Source of the DNA: Tateyamaria sp. syn59
GTDB taxonomy: Bacteria; Pseudomonadota; Alphaproteobacteria; Rhodobacterales; Rhodobacteraceae
Assembly: GCF_007995245.1 (NCBI RefSeq)
Contig: NZ_VCBA01000005.1
Coordinates: forward strand, 186,001 to 250,000
Reading direction: 5' to 3'
Length of the DNA: 64,000 nt
The translations under genes and the position numbers were made by a program. This document shows, piece after piece, positions 37,256 through 48,317 of the stretch (within the stretch, counting starts at the first letter, position 1; each line of letters begins with the position of its first letter). Under the pieces are notes generated by a model, which made no database searches, had not been told where the DNA came from, and saw only the letters and a list, made by a program, of their open reading frames with translations.

Positions 37256-38473
37256 ATGAGCGCACCCAAGAAAGTTGTGCTGGCCTATTCCGGCGGCCTC
37301 GACACCTCGATCATCCTGAAATGGCTGCAGACCGAATACGGGTGCGAGGTTGTGACCTTCACCGCGGATCTGGGCCAGGGCGAGGAACTGGAACCGGCAC
37401 GCGCCAAGGCGGAGATGATGGGTGCCACGTCCATCTATATCGAGGATCTGCGTGAAGAATTCGTGCGCGACTTTGTTTACCCGATGTTCCGCGCCAATGC
37501 GCTGTATGAGGGCCTGTACCTTCTGGGTACGTCCATCGCGCGCCCGCTGATTTCAAAACGCCTCGTCGAAATTGCAGCCGCCGAAGGCGCGGATGCCGTT
37601 GCTCACGGTGCTACAGGTAAGGGTAACGATCAGGTCCGCTTTGAACTGGCTGCCTATGCACTTAACCCCGATATCAAGGTGATCGCGCCTTGGCGGGAAT
37701 GGGACCTGTCCAGCCGGACCAAGCTGATCGATTTTGCAGAGAAAAATCAGATTCCGATCGCCAAAGACAAGCGTGGTGAAGCGCCGTTCAGCGTAGACGC
37801 CAACCTGCTGCACACCTCATCCGAGGGCAAAGTGCTGGAAGATCCGGCCGAGGACGCGCCCGACTATGTGTATCAGCGCACGGTGAACCCCGAGGATGCG
37901 CCGAACACACCCGAGTACATCGAAGTCGGGTTCGAGAAGGGCGATGCAGTCTCTATCAACGGCGAAATGATGTCTCCAGCCACCGTTCTGACCAAATTGA
38001 ACGAGCTCGGCGGAAAGCACGGCATTGGTCGTTTGGATCTGGTGGAAGGGCGGTTTGTCGGCATGAAATCCCGCGGCATCTACGAAACGCCCGGCGGTAC
38101 CATCTTGCTGGAGGCGCATCGCGGGATCGAGCAGATCACGCTGGACCGCGGGGCCGCGCACCTCAAGGACGAACTGATGCCGCGCTATGCAGAGCTGATC
38201 TATAACGGGTTCTGGTTCTCGCCCGAACGCGAGATGTTGCAAGTCCTGATCGACAAAAGCCAGGAGCATGTGACCGGCACCGTCCGCCTGAAACTGTACA
38301 AGGGTCTGGCACGTACAGTCGGTCGCTGGTCAGATCACTCCCTCTACTCCGAAGCGCATGTGACGTTCGAAGATGACGCTGGTGCTTATGATCAGAAGGA
38401 CGCAGCAGGGTTCATCCAACTGAACGCTCTGCGGCTCAAGCTGTTGGCCGCGCGGGACCGTGGGCTCAAGTGA
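37256..38473 (+). CDS. argG: Argininosuccinate synthase
   Basis: Joins citrulline and aspartate with ATP to make argininosuccinate, the step before arginine. The 405-residue protein has the PP-loop nucleotide motif [10 protein letters not shown] (10-19), [12 protein letters not shown], and TNPEDAPN-like [28 protein letters not shown] upstream supports ATG 37256. The stop overlaps the end of the convergent sulfotransferase-like gene. It is not adjacent to argJ or other arginine genes. Confidence 0.97.
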   Translation: MSAPKKVVLAYSGGLDTSIILKWLQTEYGCEVVTFTADLGQGEELEPARAKAEMMGATSIYIEDLREEFVRDFVYPMFRANALYEGLYLLGTSIARPLISKRLVEIAAAEGADAVAHGATGKGNDQVRFELAAYALNPDIKVIAPWREWDLSSRTKLIDFAEKNQIPIAKDKRGEAPFSVDANLLHTSSEGKVLEDPAEDAPDYVYQRTVNPEDAPNTPEYIEVGFEKGDAVSINGEMMSPATVLTKLNELGGKHGIGRLDLVEGRFVGMKSRGIYETPGGTILLEAHRGIEQITLDRGAAHLKDELMPRYAELIYNGFWFSPEREMLQVLIDKSQEHVTGTVRLKLYKGLARTVGRWSDHSLYSEAHVTFEDDAGAYDQKDAAGFIQLNALRLKLLAARDRGLK

Positions 38474-39170
38474 TCTTTTGTGTGGCGAGCGCCTCATAGT
38501 AGGGCATCGCCGCATCCACTAAATCTGCGTACTTACCCGCTAACTCCGGCAGAGGCTCCTCAGCCTCATCAAATCCGGTTGAGGCATGAACCGCGTTATA
38601 CCAATGCGCAGCCCACATTCCGTCGTCGGGGTGCCCACCGGCAGGCCATGACAGCATCCTTTCGGTCCAAGAAATGCAGAGTGCGTTGCAAAGCGTCTGT
38701 AACATTCCTGCAGGATCAGCGCGGATGTCGCTCGAATCCACAACAATACCTCCGCCAAGCTGGTCAAATATCCGAGCTTGCTGGGCAAAACCCAAATCCT
38801 CGAAAAGCGGTGCTTCACGCTTGCGGGCATAACTGGCGACAACCCGTGCCGGGTGCCGGATCAGAAACACGTGCGTGACATGGTTCATCCACTCCGTACT
38901 CCATTCATCCAACATGTGGTGGGTCATATGTTTCTGGTAAAAAACAGGCTCTGACACAGGGGAAATAAGCGTTTTCGAAACGCGATCCGGGTCTTGGTCC
39001 TGCGTCCGCAACACATCTTCCCGCATCGGATGATCGACGCTCGTTTGCGCGAGATAGGCGGCGTAGAAAGGCTCATCCACCACCCGGCAATCTCCCCGTG
39101 CGGCAAAGCTGTACATCATGGCCGTCGACAGGTTGCGGGGGCCGGACCACATGGCAATGCGTTTCGTCAT
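38466..39170 (-). CDS. Sulfotransferase-like protein
   Basis: 234 residues. [20 protein letters not shown] near the start is a PAPS-binding 5'-phosphate loop (P-loop-like), and [15 protein letters not shown] after [18 protein letters not shown] resembles the 3'-phosphate region, the layout of sulfotransferase-like P-loop proteins. A target substrate cannot be named. No PAPS-synthesis genes are nearby, so actual sulfate transfer is unproven. Its end overlaps argG on the other strand by 8 bases. Confidence 0.7.
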   Translation of the reverse strand: MTKRIAMWSGPRNLSTAMMYSFAARGDCRVVDEPFYAAYLAQTSVDHPMREDVLRTQDQDPDRVSKTLISPVSEPVFYQKHMTHHMLDEWSTEWMNHVTHVFLIRHPARVVASYARKREAPLFEDLGFAQQARIFDQLGGGIVVDSSDIRADPAGMLQTLCNALCISWTERMLSWPAGGHPDDGMWAAHWYNAVHASTGFDEAEEPLPELAGKYADLVDAAMPYYEALATQKIT

Positions 39171-39293
39171 GGCGCGACGCTACGCGGGTTCACGCGGACG
39201 GTAAACAATCTCACGCTTGCGCGACCTCTCCGTCCTGTGAGTTGAGCGTCTTGTGCATCGCGTTAACCTTCGTGGGGACAGAGGAGGCATATT

Positions 39294-39953
39294 ATGACAT
39301 CCGTTCGCACACTCAAAACCGTCTCACTTGGCTTCATGATTGCGCTGGGGTTTCTCGCGCAGGCAAAAACCGGTCACGCGCAGCAACTTGAAACCATCAC
39401 CGTCGCAGGTGGCTGTTTCTGGTGTGTCGAAGCTGACTTTGAAAAGGTGAATGGCGTGACAGAAGCCGTGTCAGGTTTTGCCGGTGGCACGGTTGCCAAC
39501 CCAACCTACAAGCAAGTGGTGAAGGGTGGAACGGGTCACTACGAAGCGGTGCAGATCACATATGACCCGTCCAAGGTGTCCGCCGATACGCTTTACAACC
39601 TGTTTTTCCGTTCCGTTGATCCTACGGACGCTGGCGGCCAGTTCTGCGACCGGGGTGAAAGCTACCGGACGGCTATCTTCGCCAGCCCGGATCAAAAGGC
39701 TGCCGCAGAACAGGCAAAGTCGGACGCGCAGGCGGCACTTGGTCAGACCGTTGTGACGCCCATCCTGAACGCATCAGAATTCTACCCAGCAGACAGCTAT
39801 CATCAGGACTACTACAAACAAACTGGCATCATCCTGACCCGCTTCGGCCCTAAATCGAAAGCAAACGCTTACAAAGCCTACCGCGACGCATGCGGTCGGG
39901 ATGAACGAGTGCGCCAATTGTGGGGCGACGCGGCACCGTTTGCTGGGAGCTAA
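39294..39953 (+). CDS. msrA: Exported peptide methionine sulfoxide reductase MsrA
   Basis: Repairs S-methionine sulfoxide in proteins. The 219-residue protein has a signal peptide (1-29, TVSLGFMIALGFLAQAKTGH then AQ) and the catalytic motif GGCFWCVEADFE with Cys41 and Cys44; later YHQDYY is the conserved family tail. A periplasmic location follows from the signal, whereas many MsrA are cytoplasmic. No msrB is adjacent. The stop overlaps that of the convergent ribokinase-family gene. Confidence 0.93.
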   Translation: MTSVRTLKTVSLGFMIALGFLAQAKTGHAQQLETITVAGGCFWCVEADFEKVNGVTEAVSGFAGGTVANPTYKQVVKGGTGHYEAVQITYDPSKVSADTLYNLFFRSVDPTDAGGQFCDRGESYRTAIFASPDQKAAAEQAKSDAQAALGQTVVTPILNASEFYPADSYHQDYYKQTGIILTRFGPKSKANAYKAYRDACGRDERVRQLWGDAAPFAGS

Positions 39954-40825
39954 CCCAGCTTTGCGTCCTCGATCTCTTTCAGATCGGGGATGACATCGGC
40001 AGTTCCCAACCGCGTGACCATAAGCGCTGCGGCCTGTGTCGCGAGATTCAGCGCCTGCTGCATGGGCATACCGCGATCCAAACCAGCTACGAGATAGCCC
40101 GTGAACGTATCCCCGGCACCGGTTGTATCGACTGGTGTGACGGGAATTGCCGGAACATGCGTTTCCTCACCTGATCCGTTCAGCCAAAGGCACCCGTTCG
40201 AACCCAACGTGACAACGACATCTTCGATGCCCAGCGCATGGACCGGTTTGCCAAGAGCGTCCTCAAGCTGTTCAGCCTCTACCTGGTTCAGCACCAACAA
40301 GTCGACGAAGGGCAAAACGTCTTGAACGGCATCCGGGTCGAAGGGTGCAGCAGCATACACCACGCGCAGACCCAACTGCTTGGCGATCTCTGCTGCCTCT
40401 CGCTGACCGTTGGTCTCATTCTGCATGATAAACGTGTCGTCCGGCGATGCTTCGGCGAGGGCTTGACCAACAGCAGACGACGAAATCACCCTGTTAGAGC
40501 CTGAAAACAGCACGATCTGGTTCTCGCCATCGTCAGCCACCGCGATGTTTGCGTGGCCCGTCGCATGATCGCTCATCACCTCAATGGGGCGCGTGTCCAC
40601 GCCATATTCCATCAAGCGTTCAACCGTCCATTTCCCCTCAGATCCAACGGCACCGATGTGCGCAACACGGGCCGCCGCGCGGGCAATCGCCACGGACATG
40701 TTGGCCCCCTTGCCGCCCAGACCCTGGCTGAACTCCGTCGCGGCCAAAGTCTCACCCGCAGCGGGCAGGTGCGGCACGCGATACACATTGTCGATATTGA
40801 TGGAGCCGAGGTTCCAGACCGCCAT
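39950..40825 (-). CDS. Ribokinase-family carbohydrate kinase (PfkB)
   Basis: 291 residues with the PfkB N-terminal motif (GLGGKGANMSVAIARAAARV, starting near 35) and the C-terminal catalytic motif DTTGAGDTFTGYLVAG with Asp239. It most resembles ribokinase, which phosphorylates ribose at O5, but other sugar or nucleoside kinases are in the family. The start at 40825 is chosen because it begins the fold ([12 protein letters not shown]) and overlaps the maeB stop (TGATG), giving likely translational coupling. Confidence 0.85.
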   Translation of the reverse strand: MAVWNLGSINIDNVYRVPHLPAAGETLAATEFSQGLGGKGANMSVAIARAAARVAHIGAVGSEGKWTVERLMEYGVDTRPIEVMSDHATGHANIAVADDGENQIVLFSGSNRVISSSAVGQALAEASPDDTFIMQNETNGQREAAEIAKQLGLRVVYAAAPFDPDAVQDVLPFVDLLVLNQVEAEQLEDALGKPVHALGIEDVVVTLGSNGCLWLNGSGEETHVPAIPVTPVDTTGAGDTFTGYLVAGLDRGMPMQQALNLATQAAALMVTRLGTADVIPDLKEIEDAKLG

Positions 40826-43080
40826 CAGCCCACCTTGCACGCGGCAAGGACCGCCATGTTGAGGATATCATTGGCCGTCGATACGGCCGAACAAATCTGG
40901 ATCGACCCGCCAACACCGGCGAGGATAGGACCAATCACAGTGGCACCACCCATTTCTTGCATCAGTTTGACCGAGATGCTGGCCGAGTGCCGTGCTGGAA
41001 CAACCAGGATGTTGGCCGGACCGGTCAAACGCGAGAATGGATAGGCCGCCTGCGCCTGCGCGTTCAGCGCGACATCTACGGTCATCTCACCTTCGTATTC
41101 GAAATCGACCCCGCGTTCGTCCAAAACCAACGGCGCTTTGTGCATCTTTTCGGCCCGCTCCGACACCGGGTAGCCAAAGGTCGAGAAGCTGACAAAGGCA
41201 ACGCGCGGCTCCAGCCCCATGTTGCGTGCGACCGTTGCGGCCTGTTCAGCGATGTCTGCCAGATCCTCTTCATCCGGCCATTCATGCACCAGCGTATCCG
41301 CCATGAACACAATGCGCCCTTTCTGGATCAGCGCCGTGATCCCGGCGGTCTTGCTTTTGGGCTGAACGTCAAAGACATGGCCGATCCGGTCCAGGACGTG
41401 GGCAGACTTGCGCGTCGCCCCGGTGACGATCCCGTCGCCGTGTCCATGGGCCAGCATAAGGGCCGCAAAGACGTGTCGATCCCGCGCGGCAAGCCGGTGG
41501 ATGTCCTGCCGATCAAACCCCCGGCGGTTCAAACGGTCATAGAGATGCGATTTGTAAGCATCCAGATGCGTGGTGTTGGCGGCGTTTACCACCTCCAGTT
41601 CGCGCACGGCATCGCCAAGGCCCGATTGTTCCAGCTTGGCTTTCACCTCGTCCTGCCGTCCCACGACCAGCGCTTTGCCGAAACCATTGCGTTGGTACGT
41701 GACAGCGGCGCGCAACACGCGCGGATCGTCACCTTCGGCAAAGATCATGCGCGCCTGGGCTGCGCGAGCGCGGGCGTTGATTCCGGTGAGGATACTGGCC
41801 GTCGGGTCCATGCGGGACTTCAAGCTCAGTTCGTACGCCTCCATGTCGATGATGGGGCGCCGCGCTGCACCTGTGTCCATCCCTGCCTTGGCCACAGCCG
41901 GGGGAATACGGTGGATCAGGCGCGGGTCAAACGGTGTCGGAATGATGTAATCGCGTCCAAAGGACAGCGACTTGCCATAGGCCAGCGCCACTTCGTCCGG
42001 CACATCCTCGCGGGCAAGCGCGGCAAGGGCGTGGGCGCAGGCGATCTTCATCTCGTCATTGATGGCGCGTGCGTTAATGTCCAGCGCGCCGCGAAACAGG
42101 TACGGGAACCCAAGCACGTTATTGACCTGGTTTGGATAGTCGCTGCGCCCGGTCGCGACGATGGCGTCCATTCGGACCTCATGCGCTTCTTCGGGCGTGA
42201 TCTCGGGATCCGGGTTCGCCATGGCGAAAATCACCGGATTATCCCCCATGCTTTCGACCATCGCAGGCGTCACCGCGCCTTTGACCGACACACCCAGGAA
42301 GACATCCGCACCTTTCATGGCCTCTTCGAGTGATCGCAGCTCGGTCTTGACCGCATGGGCCGACTTCCACTGGTTCATACCTTCGGTCCGGCCCTGATAA
42401 ATGACACCCTTGGTGTCACACACGATGCAATTCTCGTGCCGCGCGCCCATCGACTTGAGCAGCTCGATGCACGCGATACCCGCAGCCCCTGCCCCGTTCA
42501 GGACAATCTTTACGTCTTCGATCTTCTTGCCCGAGATATGCAGCGCGTTGATTAGTCCAGCGGCGCAGATTACGGCGGTCCCGTGCTGGTCGTCATGGAA
42601 GACCGGGATGTCCATCTCTTCCTTCAGGCGCTGCTCGATGATGAAGCATTCGGGCGCTTTGATATCTTCCAGGTTGATACCGCCAAAGGTGGGACCCATC
42701 AGCCTGACCGCCTGACAGAAGGCATCTGGGTCTTCCGTGTCCAATTCAATATCGATGGAGTTTACATCCGCAAACCGTTTGAACAGAACGGACTTGCCCT
42801 CCATCACTGGTTTCGACCCCAGCGCGCCCAGATTGCCCAAACCCAGCACGGCGGTGCCGTTAGAAATCACGGCCACAAGGTTGCCCTTGTTCGTGTAGTC
42901 ATAGGCCGTTTCCGGATTTTCAGCGATCGCTTCACAAGGCACCGCAACGCCGGGGCTGTAAGCAAGGCTCAGATCCCGTTGCGTCGTCATCGGCACAGTG
43001 GCCTGGATCTCGAATTTGCCGGGTGTGGGTTCCATGTGGAACGCCAAGGCTTCCTCTGCCGTCACCTTTGTCTTGCTCAT
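40825..43080 (-). CDS. maeB: NADP-dependent malic enzyme with phosphotransacetylase-like domain
   Basis: 751 residues: malic enzyme domain to about 430 ([67 protein letters not shown]) and a phosphotransacetylase-like domain from about 430 to the end ([20 protein letters not shown]). It converts malate to pyruvate and CO2, making NADPH. In MaeB proteins the second domain is non-catalytic and mediates allosteric control and assembly. Full length and intact. Confidence 0.95.
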   Translation of the reverse strand: MSKTKVTAEEALAFHMEPTPGKFEIQATVPMTTQRDLSLAYSPGVAVPCEAIAENPETAYDYTNKGNLVAVISNGTAVLGLGNLGALGSKPVMEGKSVLFKRFADVNSIDIELDTEDPDAFCQAVRLMGPTFGGINLEDIKAPECFIIEQRLKEEMDIPVFHDDQHGTAVICAAGLINALHISGKKIEDVKIVLNGAGAAGIACIELLKSMGARHENCIVCDTKGVIYQGRTEGMNQWKSAHAVKTELRSLEEAMKGADVFLGVSVKGAVTPAMVESMGDNPVIFAMANPDPEITPEEAHEVRMDAIVATGRSDYPNQVNNVLGFPYLFRGALDINARAINDEMKIACAHALAALAREDVPDEVALAYGKSLSFGRDYIIPTPFDPRLIHRIPPAVAKAGMDTGAARRPIIDMEAYELSLKSRMDPTASILTGINARARAAQARMIFAEGDDPRVLRAAVTYQRNGFGKALVVGRQDEVKAKLEQSGLGDAVRELEVVNAANTTHLDAYKSHLYDRLNRRGFDRQDIHRLAARDRHVFAALMLAHGHGDGIVTGATRKSAHVLDRIGHVFDVQPKSKTAGITALIQKGRIVFMADTLVHEWPDEEDLADIAEQAATVARNMGLEPRVAFVSFSTFGYPVSERAEKMHKAPLVLDERGVDFEYEGEMTVDVALNAQAQAAYPFSRLTGPANILVVPARHSASISVKLMQEMGGATVIGPILAGVGGSIQICSAVSTANDILNMAVLAACKVG

Positions 43081-43201
43081 TTGCGGTTGTCCTCCCGTCG
43101 CACCAAGGCCTCTTAACGTGCCCGGTTCGGCGCCTCAATCGACTTTGGCTTTTACTCGGCTCAGAGCGTTTGTAATGTCGCGCGGCAAACGGGGGAATAT
43201 C

Positions 43202-45832
43202 ATGTCGGTCACGCCCATGATGGCGCAATATCTCGAGATCAAAGAAGCGCACCCCGGCGCGCTTCTGTTCTACCGCATGGGCGATTTCTACGAGATGTTC
43301 TTTGACGATGCCGTCGCCGCGGCCGAGGCTTTGGATATCGCGCTGACAAAACGCGGCAAGCATGACGGCGCAGACATCCCCATGTGCGGCGTCCCGGTCC
43401 ATTCTGCCGAAGGATACCTGTTAACACTCATCCGCAAGGGCTTTCGCGTCGCGGTCTGTGAACAGATGGAAAGCCCGGCAGAGGCGAAGAAACGCGGATC
43501 GAAGTCGGTCGTGAAGCGCGATGTCGTGCGTTTGGTCACGCCCGGCACATTGACCGAAGACACGCTGCTCGAAGCGAGGCGGCACAATTTCCTTGCTGCC
43601 TTTGCCGATGTGCGGGGCGAAGGCGCATTGGCCTGGGTCGACATCTCAACCGGTGCATTGTCAGTAATGTCACTTGATTTAACTATGTTAGGGCCTGAAT
43701 TAGCCCGCCTCGCACCCTCCGAACTGATCGTCACCGATGCGAAGGAGGCCGAGCTACGCCCCTTGGTCGAAGATTTCGGCATTTCGATCACGGCGCTTGG
43801 AGGCGCGGCGTTCGACAGCACTGCGGGTGCCAACCGCGTCGGGACGCTGTTCAATGTGCAAACACTCGACGCGTTCGGTACGTTTTCACGGGCCGAGGTT
43901 GGCGCTATGGGTGCGCTGGTCGAGTATCTTGAGATCACGCAAAAGGGCAAACTGCCCCTCCTCCGCCCACCCCGGCAAGAGGTTCAAGCGCGCACCGTCC
44001 AAATCGACGCCGCCACGCGCCGCAATCTTGAACTGACATCCGCGCTGTCAGGTGGGCGCAGCGGATCGCTTCTGTCAGTAATTGACCAGACTGTCACCGC
44101 AGCAGGTGCAAGGCTGCTGGAGCGACGGCTTTCCTCGCCTTCGCGCGTATTAGAGACGATTTCGGATCGTTTGAATGCCGTAGAGTACAGCACCGAGAAC
44201 ACTGAATTTGCACGCGGTACCCGAGAGGCACTCAAGCGTGTCCCGGACATGGATCGGGCATTGTCACGGCTGTCTCTCGATCGGGGCGGGCCGCGTGATC
44301 TGGCCGCTTTGCGCAACGGATTGGGTCAAGCACAGGCGCTATTTGATACACAGCCCGATGATTTGCCCGAACTGCTGGTGCGCGCTTACCGGGATCTCGC
44401 CGGGCATGCGGACCTCATCGAGCGTTTGGAAAATGATCTGGTTGCCGATCCACCACTTCTGGCCCGCGACGGCGGGTTCATCGCAACCGGATGCGATATC
44501 GACCTGGACGAAGCGCGGCAATTGCGAGACGAAGGGCGATCAGTCATCGCCAAGATGCAGCAGGACTATGCCGCCCAAGCCGGCGTTCAATCCTTGAAGA
44601 TCAAGCACAACAATGTACTCGGCTACTTTATTGAAGTCACGGCGACCCATGCGGACAAGATGATGTCCTCGCCGCTGAACGAAACCTTCATTCACCGGCA
44701 AACGACGGCCAATCAGATACGGTTCACGACCGTGGAACTGTCAGACCTGGAAACACGCATCTTGAATGCTGGCGGTAGGGCTCTTGAGATCGAAAAGCGT
44801 CTCTATGAAAGCCTGAAAGCGATGGTTTTGGACAACGCGGCCCAAATCAGTCAAACGGCGAATGCATTGGCCGAGATTGATCTCGCCACCGGCTTGGCGA
44901 CGCTGGCTACGGCCCGGAATTGGACCAAACCTAACCTCGATACGTCTCGCACATTTGAAATTACGGGCGGTCGGCATCCTGTTGTTGAGCACGCACTATC
45001 CCAGCAAGGTGGTTCACCCTTCATTGCCAATGATTGCGACCTGAACGCAGAAGATGGTGCTGCGGTTTGGCTTCTGACAGGGCCGAACATGTCGGGTAAG
45101 TCGACCTTTCTGCGTCAGAACGCGCTCATCACAATCCTGGCGCAAATGGGCAGTTTTGTTCCTGCACAGTCAGCGTATATCGGGCTCGTCAGCCAGATTT
45201 TCAGCCGCGTCGGTGCGTCGGATGATCTGGCACGCGGCCGGTCGACCTTTATGGTCGAGATGGTGGAAACGGCGGCCATTCTGAACCAGGCCGATGATCG
45301 CGCGCTGGTGATCCTCGACGAAATCGGGCGCGGCACGGCAACCTATGACGGGCTGTCCATCGCTTGGGCCACGCTTGAACACCTGCATGATGTAAACAAG
45401 TCCCGCGCGCTTTTTGCCACGCACTATCACGAGATGACGGCGCTGGCAGGAAAGCTGGACGGAGTGGAAAACGCCACTGTGTCGGTCAAGGAGTGGGATG
45501 GCGAGGTCATTTTCCTGCACGAGGTCAAACGCGGTGCCGCGGACAGATCCTATGGCGTGCAAGTGGCGCAATTGGCAGGCTTGCCACCCGCAGTTATTGC
45601 CCGCGCACGGGTCGTACTGGACGCATTGGAGTCAGGCGAGCGCGAAGGCGGCGCCACACAAAAGACGCTGATCGATGATTTGCCGCTATTCTCAGCCGCG
45701 CCACCGCCGCAACCGGTAAAAATCGAAAAGTCGCCCGTGTTAGAGATGGTCGAGGCAATACACCCCGACGAACTCACACCGCGCGAGGCGCTCGATCTGA
45801 TTTACAGACTGAAAGACGCGGCCAAAGCCTGA
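43202..45832 (+). CDS. mutS: DNA mismatch repair protein MutS
   Basis: MutS recognises mismatches and starts repair with MutL. The 876-residue protein has the mismatch-binding domain with YRMGDFYEMFFDDAVAAAEA, connector and lever/clamp domains, and the ATPase with Walker A GPNMSGKSTF (about 627-636), DEIGRGTATYDGLSIAWATL and ATHYHEM. ATG 43202 is chosen because it begins the conserved N-terminus and GGGGGAA precedes it; an in-frame ATG nine codons upstream is a weaker alternative. It diverges from maeB. Confidence 0.97.
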   Translation: MSVTPMMAQYLEIKEAHPGALLFYRMGDFYEMFFDDAVAAAEALDIALTKRGKHDGADIPMCGVPVHSAEGYLLTLIRKGFRVAVCEQMESPAEAKKRGSKSVVKRDVVRLVTPGTLTEDTLLEARRHNFLAAFADVRGEGALAWVDISTGALSVMSLDLTMLGPELARLAPSELIVTDAKEAELRPLVEDFGISITALGGAAFDSTAGANRVGTLFNVQTLDAFGTFSRAEVGAMGALVEYLEITQKGKLPLLRPPRQEVQARTVQIDAATRRNLELTSALSGGRSGSLLSVIDQTVTAAGARLLERRLSSPSRVLETISDRLNAVEYSTENTEFARGTREALKRVPDMDRALSRLSLDRGGPRDLAALRNGLGQAQALFDTQPDDLPELLVRAYRDLAGHADLIERLENDLVADPPLLARDGGFIATGCDIDLDEARQLRDEGRSVIAKMQQDYAAQAGVQSLKIKHNNVLGYFIEVTATHADKMMSSPLNETFIHRQTTANQIRFTTVELSDLETRILNAGGRALEIEKRLYESLKAMVLDNAAQISQTANALAEIDLATGLATLATARNWTKPNLDTSRTFEITGGRHPVVEHALSQQGGSPFIANDCDLNAEDGAAVWLLTGPNMSGKSTFLRQNALITILAQMGSFVPAQSAYIGLVSQIFSRVGASDDLARGRSTFMVEMVETAAILNQADDRALVILDEIGRGTATYDGLSIAWATLEHLHDVNKSRALFATHYHEMTALAGKLDGVENATVSVKEWDGEVIFLHEVKRGAADRSYGVQVAQLAGLPPAVIARARVVLDALESGEREGGATQKTLIDDLPLFSAAPPPQPVKIEKSPVLEMVEAIHPDELTPREALDLIYRLKDAAKA

Positions 45833-45848
45833 CCGCGTCTTCATTGTT
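45813..45848 (+). terminator. Possible terminator overlapping the mutS stop
   Basis: AAGACGCGG (45813-45821) pairs with CCGCGTCTT (45833-45841) in a 9-bp stem with the mutS TGA in the 11-base loop; only a broken T-run follows (CATTGTTCTTT). Moderate terminator candidate between convergent mutS and grpE. Confidence 0.4.
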
Positions 45849-45866
45849 CTTTAAATATGCAAAGCC

Positions 45867-46430
45867 CTAGCTTGCAGGTGTCGATGACACCCCAACCTGA
45901 GCGGGACGCAGCAAACGATCGTGCAGCATAAATCCTTCGGCAGAAACCTGGATAATCTCGCCCGCTTTTGTGCCGGGCACAGGGGCTTCGAACATCGCCT
46001 GATGATGTTGCGGATCGAAGGTATCGCCAACCGCAGGTGAAATACGCTCAATCCCGTGCTTCTTGAACACGTTCAAGAGCTCGCGCAACGTCAGCTCAAC
46101 GCCTTCCAACAATGCAGCAGACACCTCGCGCTGTTCATCCGTTGCAGATTCCAGCGCGCGTTTCATGTTGTCGTAGACGGGCAACATGTCTCGGGCCAGC
46201 TTGGACCCACCATAGTTTTCGGCCTCGCGGCGATCTTTGTCCGACCGCTTGCGCGCATTTTCAGCGTCAGCCAGGGCACGCATGAACCGATCTTTCAGCT
46301 CATCACGTTCGGCCCGCAACTGGTCAAGTTCCAGTGCCTCGTCATCAATCTCTGCCATCTCATCGGCATAGACTTCTTCCTCGGCCATATCGATGTCATC
46401 AAGGAATTCGTCGTTCTTCGGCTCAGCCAT
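45867..46430 (-). CDS. grpE: Nucleotide exchange factor GrpE
   Basis: GrpE releases ADP from DnaK in the Hsp70 cycle. The 187-residue protein has an acidic N-terminal tail, a long coiled-coil helix (ALELDQLRAERDELKDRFMR), and the C-terminal beta region with the motif VGDTFDPQHHQAMFEAP. It starts 3 bases after the hrcA stop, so hrcA-grpE is one operon, the usual arrangement. dnaJ lies at the left window edge, so the chaperone set is split across the chromosome. Confidence 0.95.
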   Translation of the reverse strand: MAEPKNDEFLDDIDMAEEEVYADEMAEIDDEALELDQLRAERDELKDRFMRALADAENARKRSDKDRREAENYGGSKLARDMLPVYDNMKRALESATDEQREVSAALLEGVELTLRELLNVFKKHGIERISPAVGDTFDPQHHQAMFEAPVPGTKAGEIIQVSAEGFMLHDRLLRPAQVGVSSTPAS

Positions 46431-46433
46431 GTG

Positions 46434-47504
46434 TCACCTTTCGTTGCGGTCCGTCAGCATCCGCCCGACCAGCTGGGCTGTGTAATCTACAATCGGAACG
46501 ATCCGGCCGTAGTTCAGCCGCGTGGGACCAATAACCCCAACCGCTCCGATAATCTTTCGGTCCGCGTTCATATATGGGGAAACCACCAAAGAGGAACCCG
46601 AAAGTGAGAAAAGTTTGTTCTCTGAGCCAATAAAAATGCGCACACCATCGCCGTCCTGGGTCAGATCCAGAAATTCAGCGATGTCACGTTTACGCTCGAG
46701 ATCATCAAAAAGGGAGCGGATGCGGTCCAGATCCTCCGCCTCTGTCGAATTGTCGAGCAGATTGGCGCGCCCACGCACGATCAGGCGTTCGGGGGTATCT
46801 CCTTCGCCTGTCCACGACGCAAGGCCGCTTTCGACGAGCGCATGCGCAAGCGAATCAATCTCTTGTCGCCGCTCGGCAATCTCGCGCTGCATGATGGTTT
46901 TCACCTCACTCAGCGTCCGCCCTTCGATCATCGCGTTCAGAAAGTTAGCCGCTTCGCGCATGGAGGACGGGGTTTGGCCAGGCGGTGGCTGAAACAGCCT
47001 GTTTTCGACATGCCCGTCGGCAAAGACCAGAACCACCAGCGCTTGTTCAGGTCCAAGTGGCACAAAATCGAGATGCTTGATCGCCGCTTCGCGCTTTGGT
47101 GTCAGCACCAATGATGCACCTTGTGTCACGCCAGACAGCGCGGAACCGACGCGGTCCAGCAAACCGGCCACGTCGCGTTCATTGGTACCAAGGGTCGCGT
47201 CGATCTTTTCGCGGTCGGACTCGTCCGGCACACCGACTTCCAGCAATCCGTCCACGAACATCCGCAGTCCAAGCTGCGTTGGGATACGCCCAGCGCTCAC
47301 ATGTGGACTGTCGAGCAGACCCATGAACTCAAGGTCCTGCATCACATTGCGAATGGTCGCCGCGCTGACCTTTTCACTGAAATCACGCGTCAGGGTGCGC
47401 GAGCCGACAGGGTCACCAGAATCCAGATACCCCTCGACCACGCGGCGAAACACCTCGCGCGAGCGGTCGTTCATCTCGTCCAGTAGTTTCTGAGTATCGG
47501 TCAT
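46434..47504 (-). CDS. hrcA: Heat-inducible transcription repressor HrcA
   Basis: HrcA represses groESL and other heat-shock genes by binding the CIRCE element. The 356-residue protein has an N-terminal winged helix ([20 protein letters not shown], then [18 protein letters not shown], where conserved DNA-binding residues lie) and a GAF-like and dimerisation region. No CIRCE repeat is visible upstream of hrcA itself. It diverges from rph with about 100 bases between starts. Confidence 0.95.
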   Translation of the reverse strand: MTDTQKLLDEMNDRSREVFRRVVEGYLDSGDPVGSRTLTRDFSEKVSAATIRNVMQDLEFMGLLDSPHVSAGRIPTQLGLRMFVDGLLEVGVPDESDREKIDATLGTNERDVAGLLDRVGSALSGVTQGASLVLTPKREAAIKHLDFVPLGPEQALVVLVFADGHVENRLFQPPPGQTPSSMREAANFLNAMIEGRTLSEVKTIMQREIAERRQEIDSLAHALVESGLASWTGEGDTPERLIVRGRANLLDNSTEAEDLDRIRSLFDDLERKRDIAEFLDLTQDGDGVRIFIGSENKLFSLSGSSLVVSPYMNADRKIIGAVGVIGPTRLNYGRIVPIVDYTAQLVGRMLTDRNER

Positions 47505-47603
47505 CGTCAGGTATTAAAGACGTCGGAAATCAAAGGTCAATCGGGGTTGCCTCCGGGCGTGACGCAGGGCTATCCCCGTCGCACACACCAAAAAGGACAT
47601 CAC

Positions 47604-48317
47604 ATGCGCCCCTCCGGTCGAGAACTGAGCGAAATGCGGTCTGTTTCCATTGAAACAGGCTTTACCAAACACGCCGAGGGGTCCGCCCTGATCAAGATGG
47701 GTGACACGCATGTTCTGTGTACTGCCACAATCGAGGATCGCGTACCCCCGTTCATCAAGGGGTCGGGTCTGGGTTGGGTGACGGCCGAATACGGCATGCT
47801 GCCCCGGGCCACGAACACGCGCATGCGACGCGAGGCTGCGTCGGGCAAGCAAGGCGGCCGGACTGTTGAGATTCAACGCCTGATCGGCCGGTCCCTTCGC
47901 GCGGGTGTCGACCGGGTTGCCTTGGGCGAGCGTCAGATCACCGTGGACTGCGACGTGTTGCAGGCCGATGGCGGTACGCGTTGTGCGTCCATCACGGGTG
48001 GCTGGGTCGCGTTGCGTCTGGCCGTGAACAAGCTGATGAACGCTGGTGACGTCATCACCGATCCGCTGATCTCGCCCGTGGCTGCGATCAGTTGCGGCAT
48101 CTATGCTGGTCAACCCGTGTTGGACCTCGACTACCCCGAAGACAGCGATGCAGGCGTCGATGGCAACTTTATCATGACAGGTGACAAGCAATTGATCGAA
48201 GTGCAGATGAGCGCCGAAGGCGCAACATTCTCGCGCGATCAGATGAATGCATTGATGGATCTGGCCGAAAAAGGCGTCGGAGAGCTTGTGACGTTGCAAC
48301 AGGACGCAACTGCATGA
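47604..48317 (+). CDS. rph: Ribonuclease PH
   Basis: Trims 3' ends of tRNA precursors phosphorolytically. The 237-residue protein has [20 protein letters not shown] at the start, [17 protein letters not shown] and the [20 protein letters not shown] active-site region; the C-terminal domain is complete. ATG 47604 follows AAAAGGA; an upstream in-frame ATG at 47547 is poorer. It overlaps rdgB by ATGA and forms rph-rdgB-hemW. Confidence 0.95.
   Translation: MRPSGRELSEMRSVSIETGFTKHAEGSALIKMGDTHVLCTATIEDRVPPFIKGSGLGWVTAEYGMLPRATNTRMRREAASGKQGGRTVEIQRLIGRSLRAGVDRVALGERQITVDCDVLQADGGTRCASITGGWVALRLAVNKLMNAGDVITDPLISPVAAISCGIYAGQPVLDLDYPEDSDAGVDGNFIMTGDKQLIEVQMSAEGATFSRDQMNALMDLAEKGVGELVTLQQDATA

Noticed and set aside
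40957-42333. A 458-residue plus-strand frame inside maeB
   Set aside because: It lies opposite the malic enzyme gene and has no ribosome site or domain.
47505-47603. A CIRCE element upstream of hrcA
   Set aside because: No TTAGCACTC-N9-GAGTGCTAA-like repeat is present between hrcA and rph.
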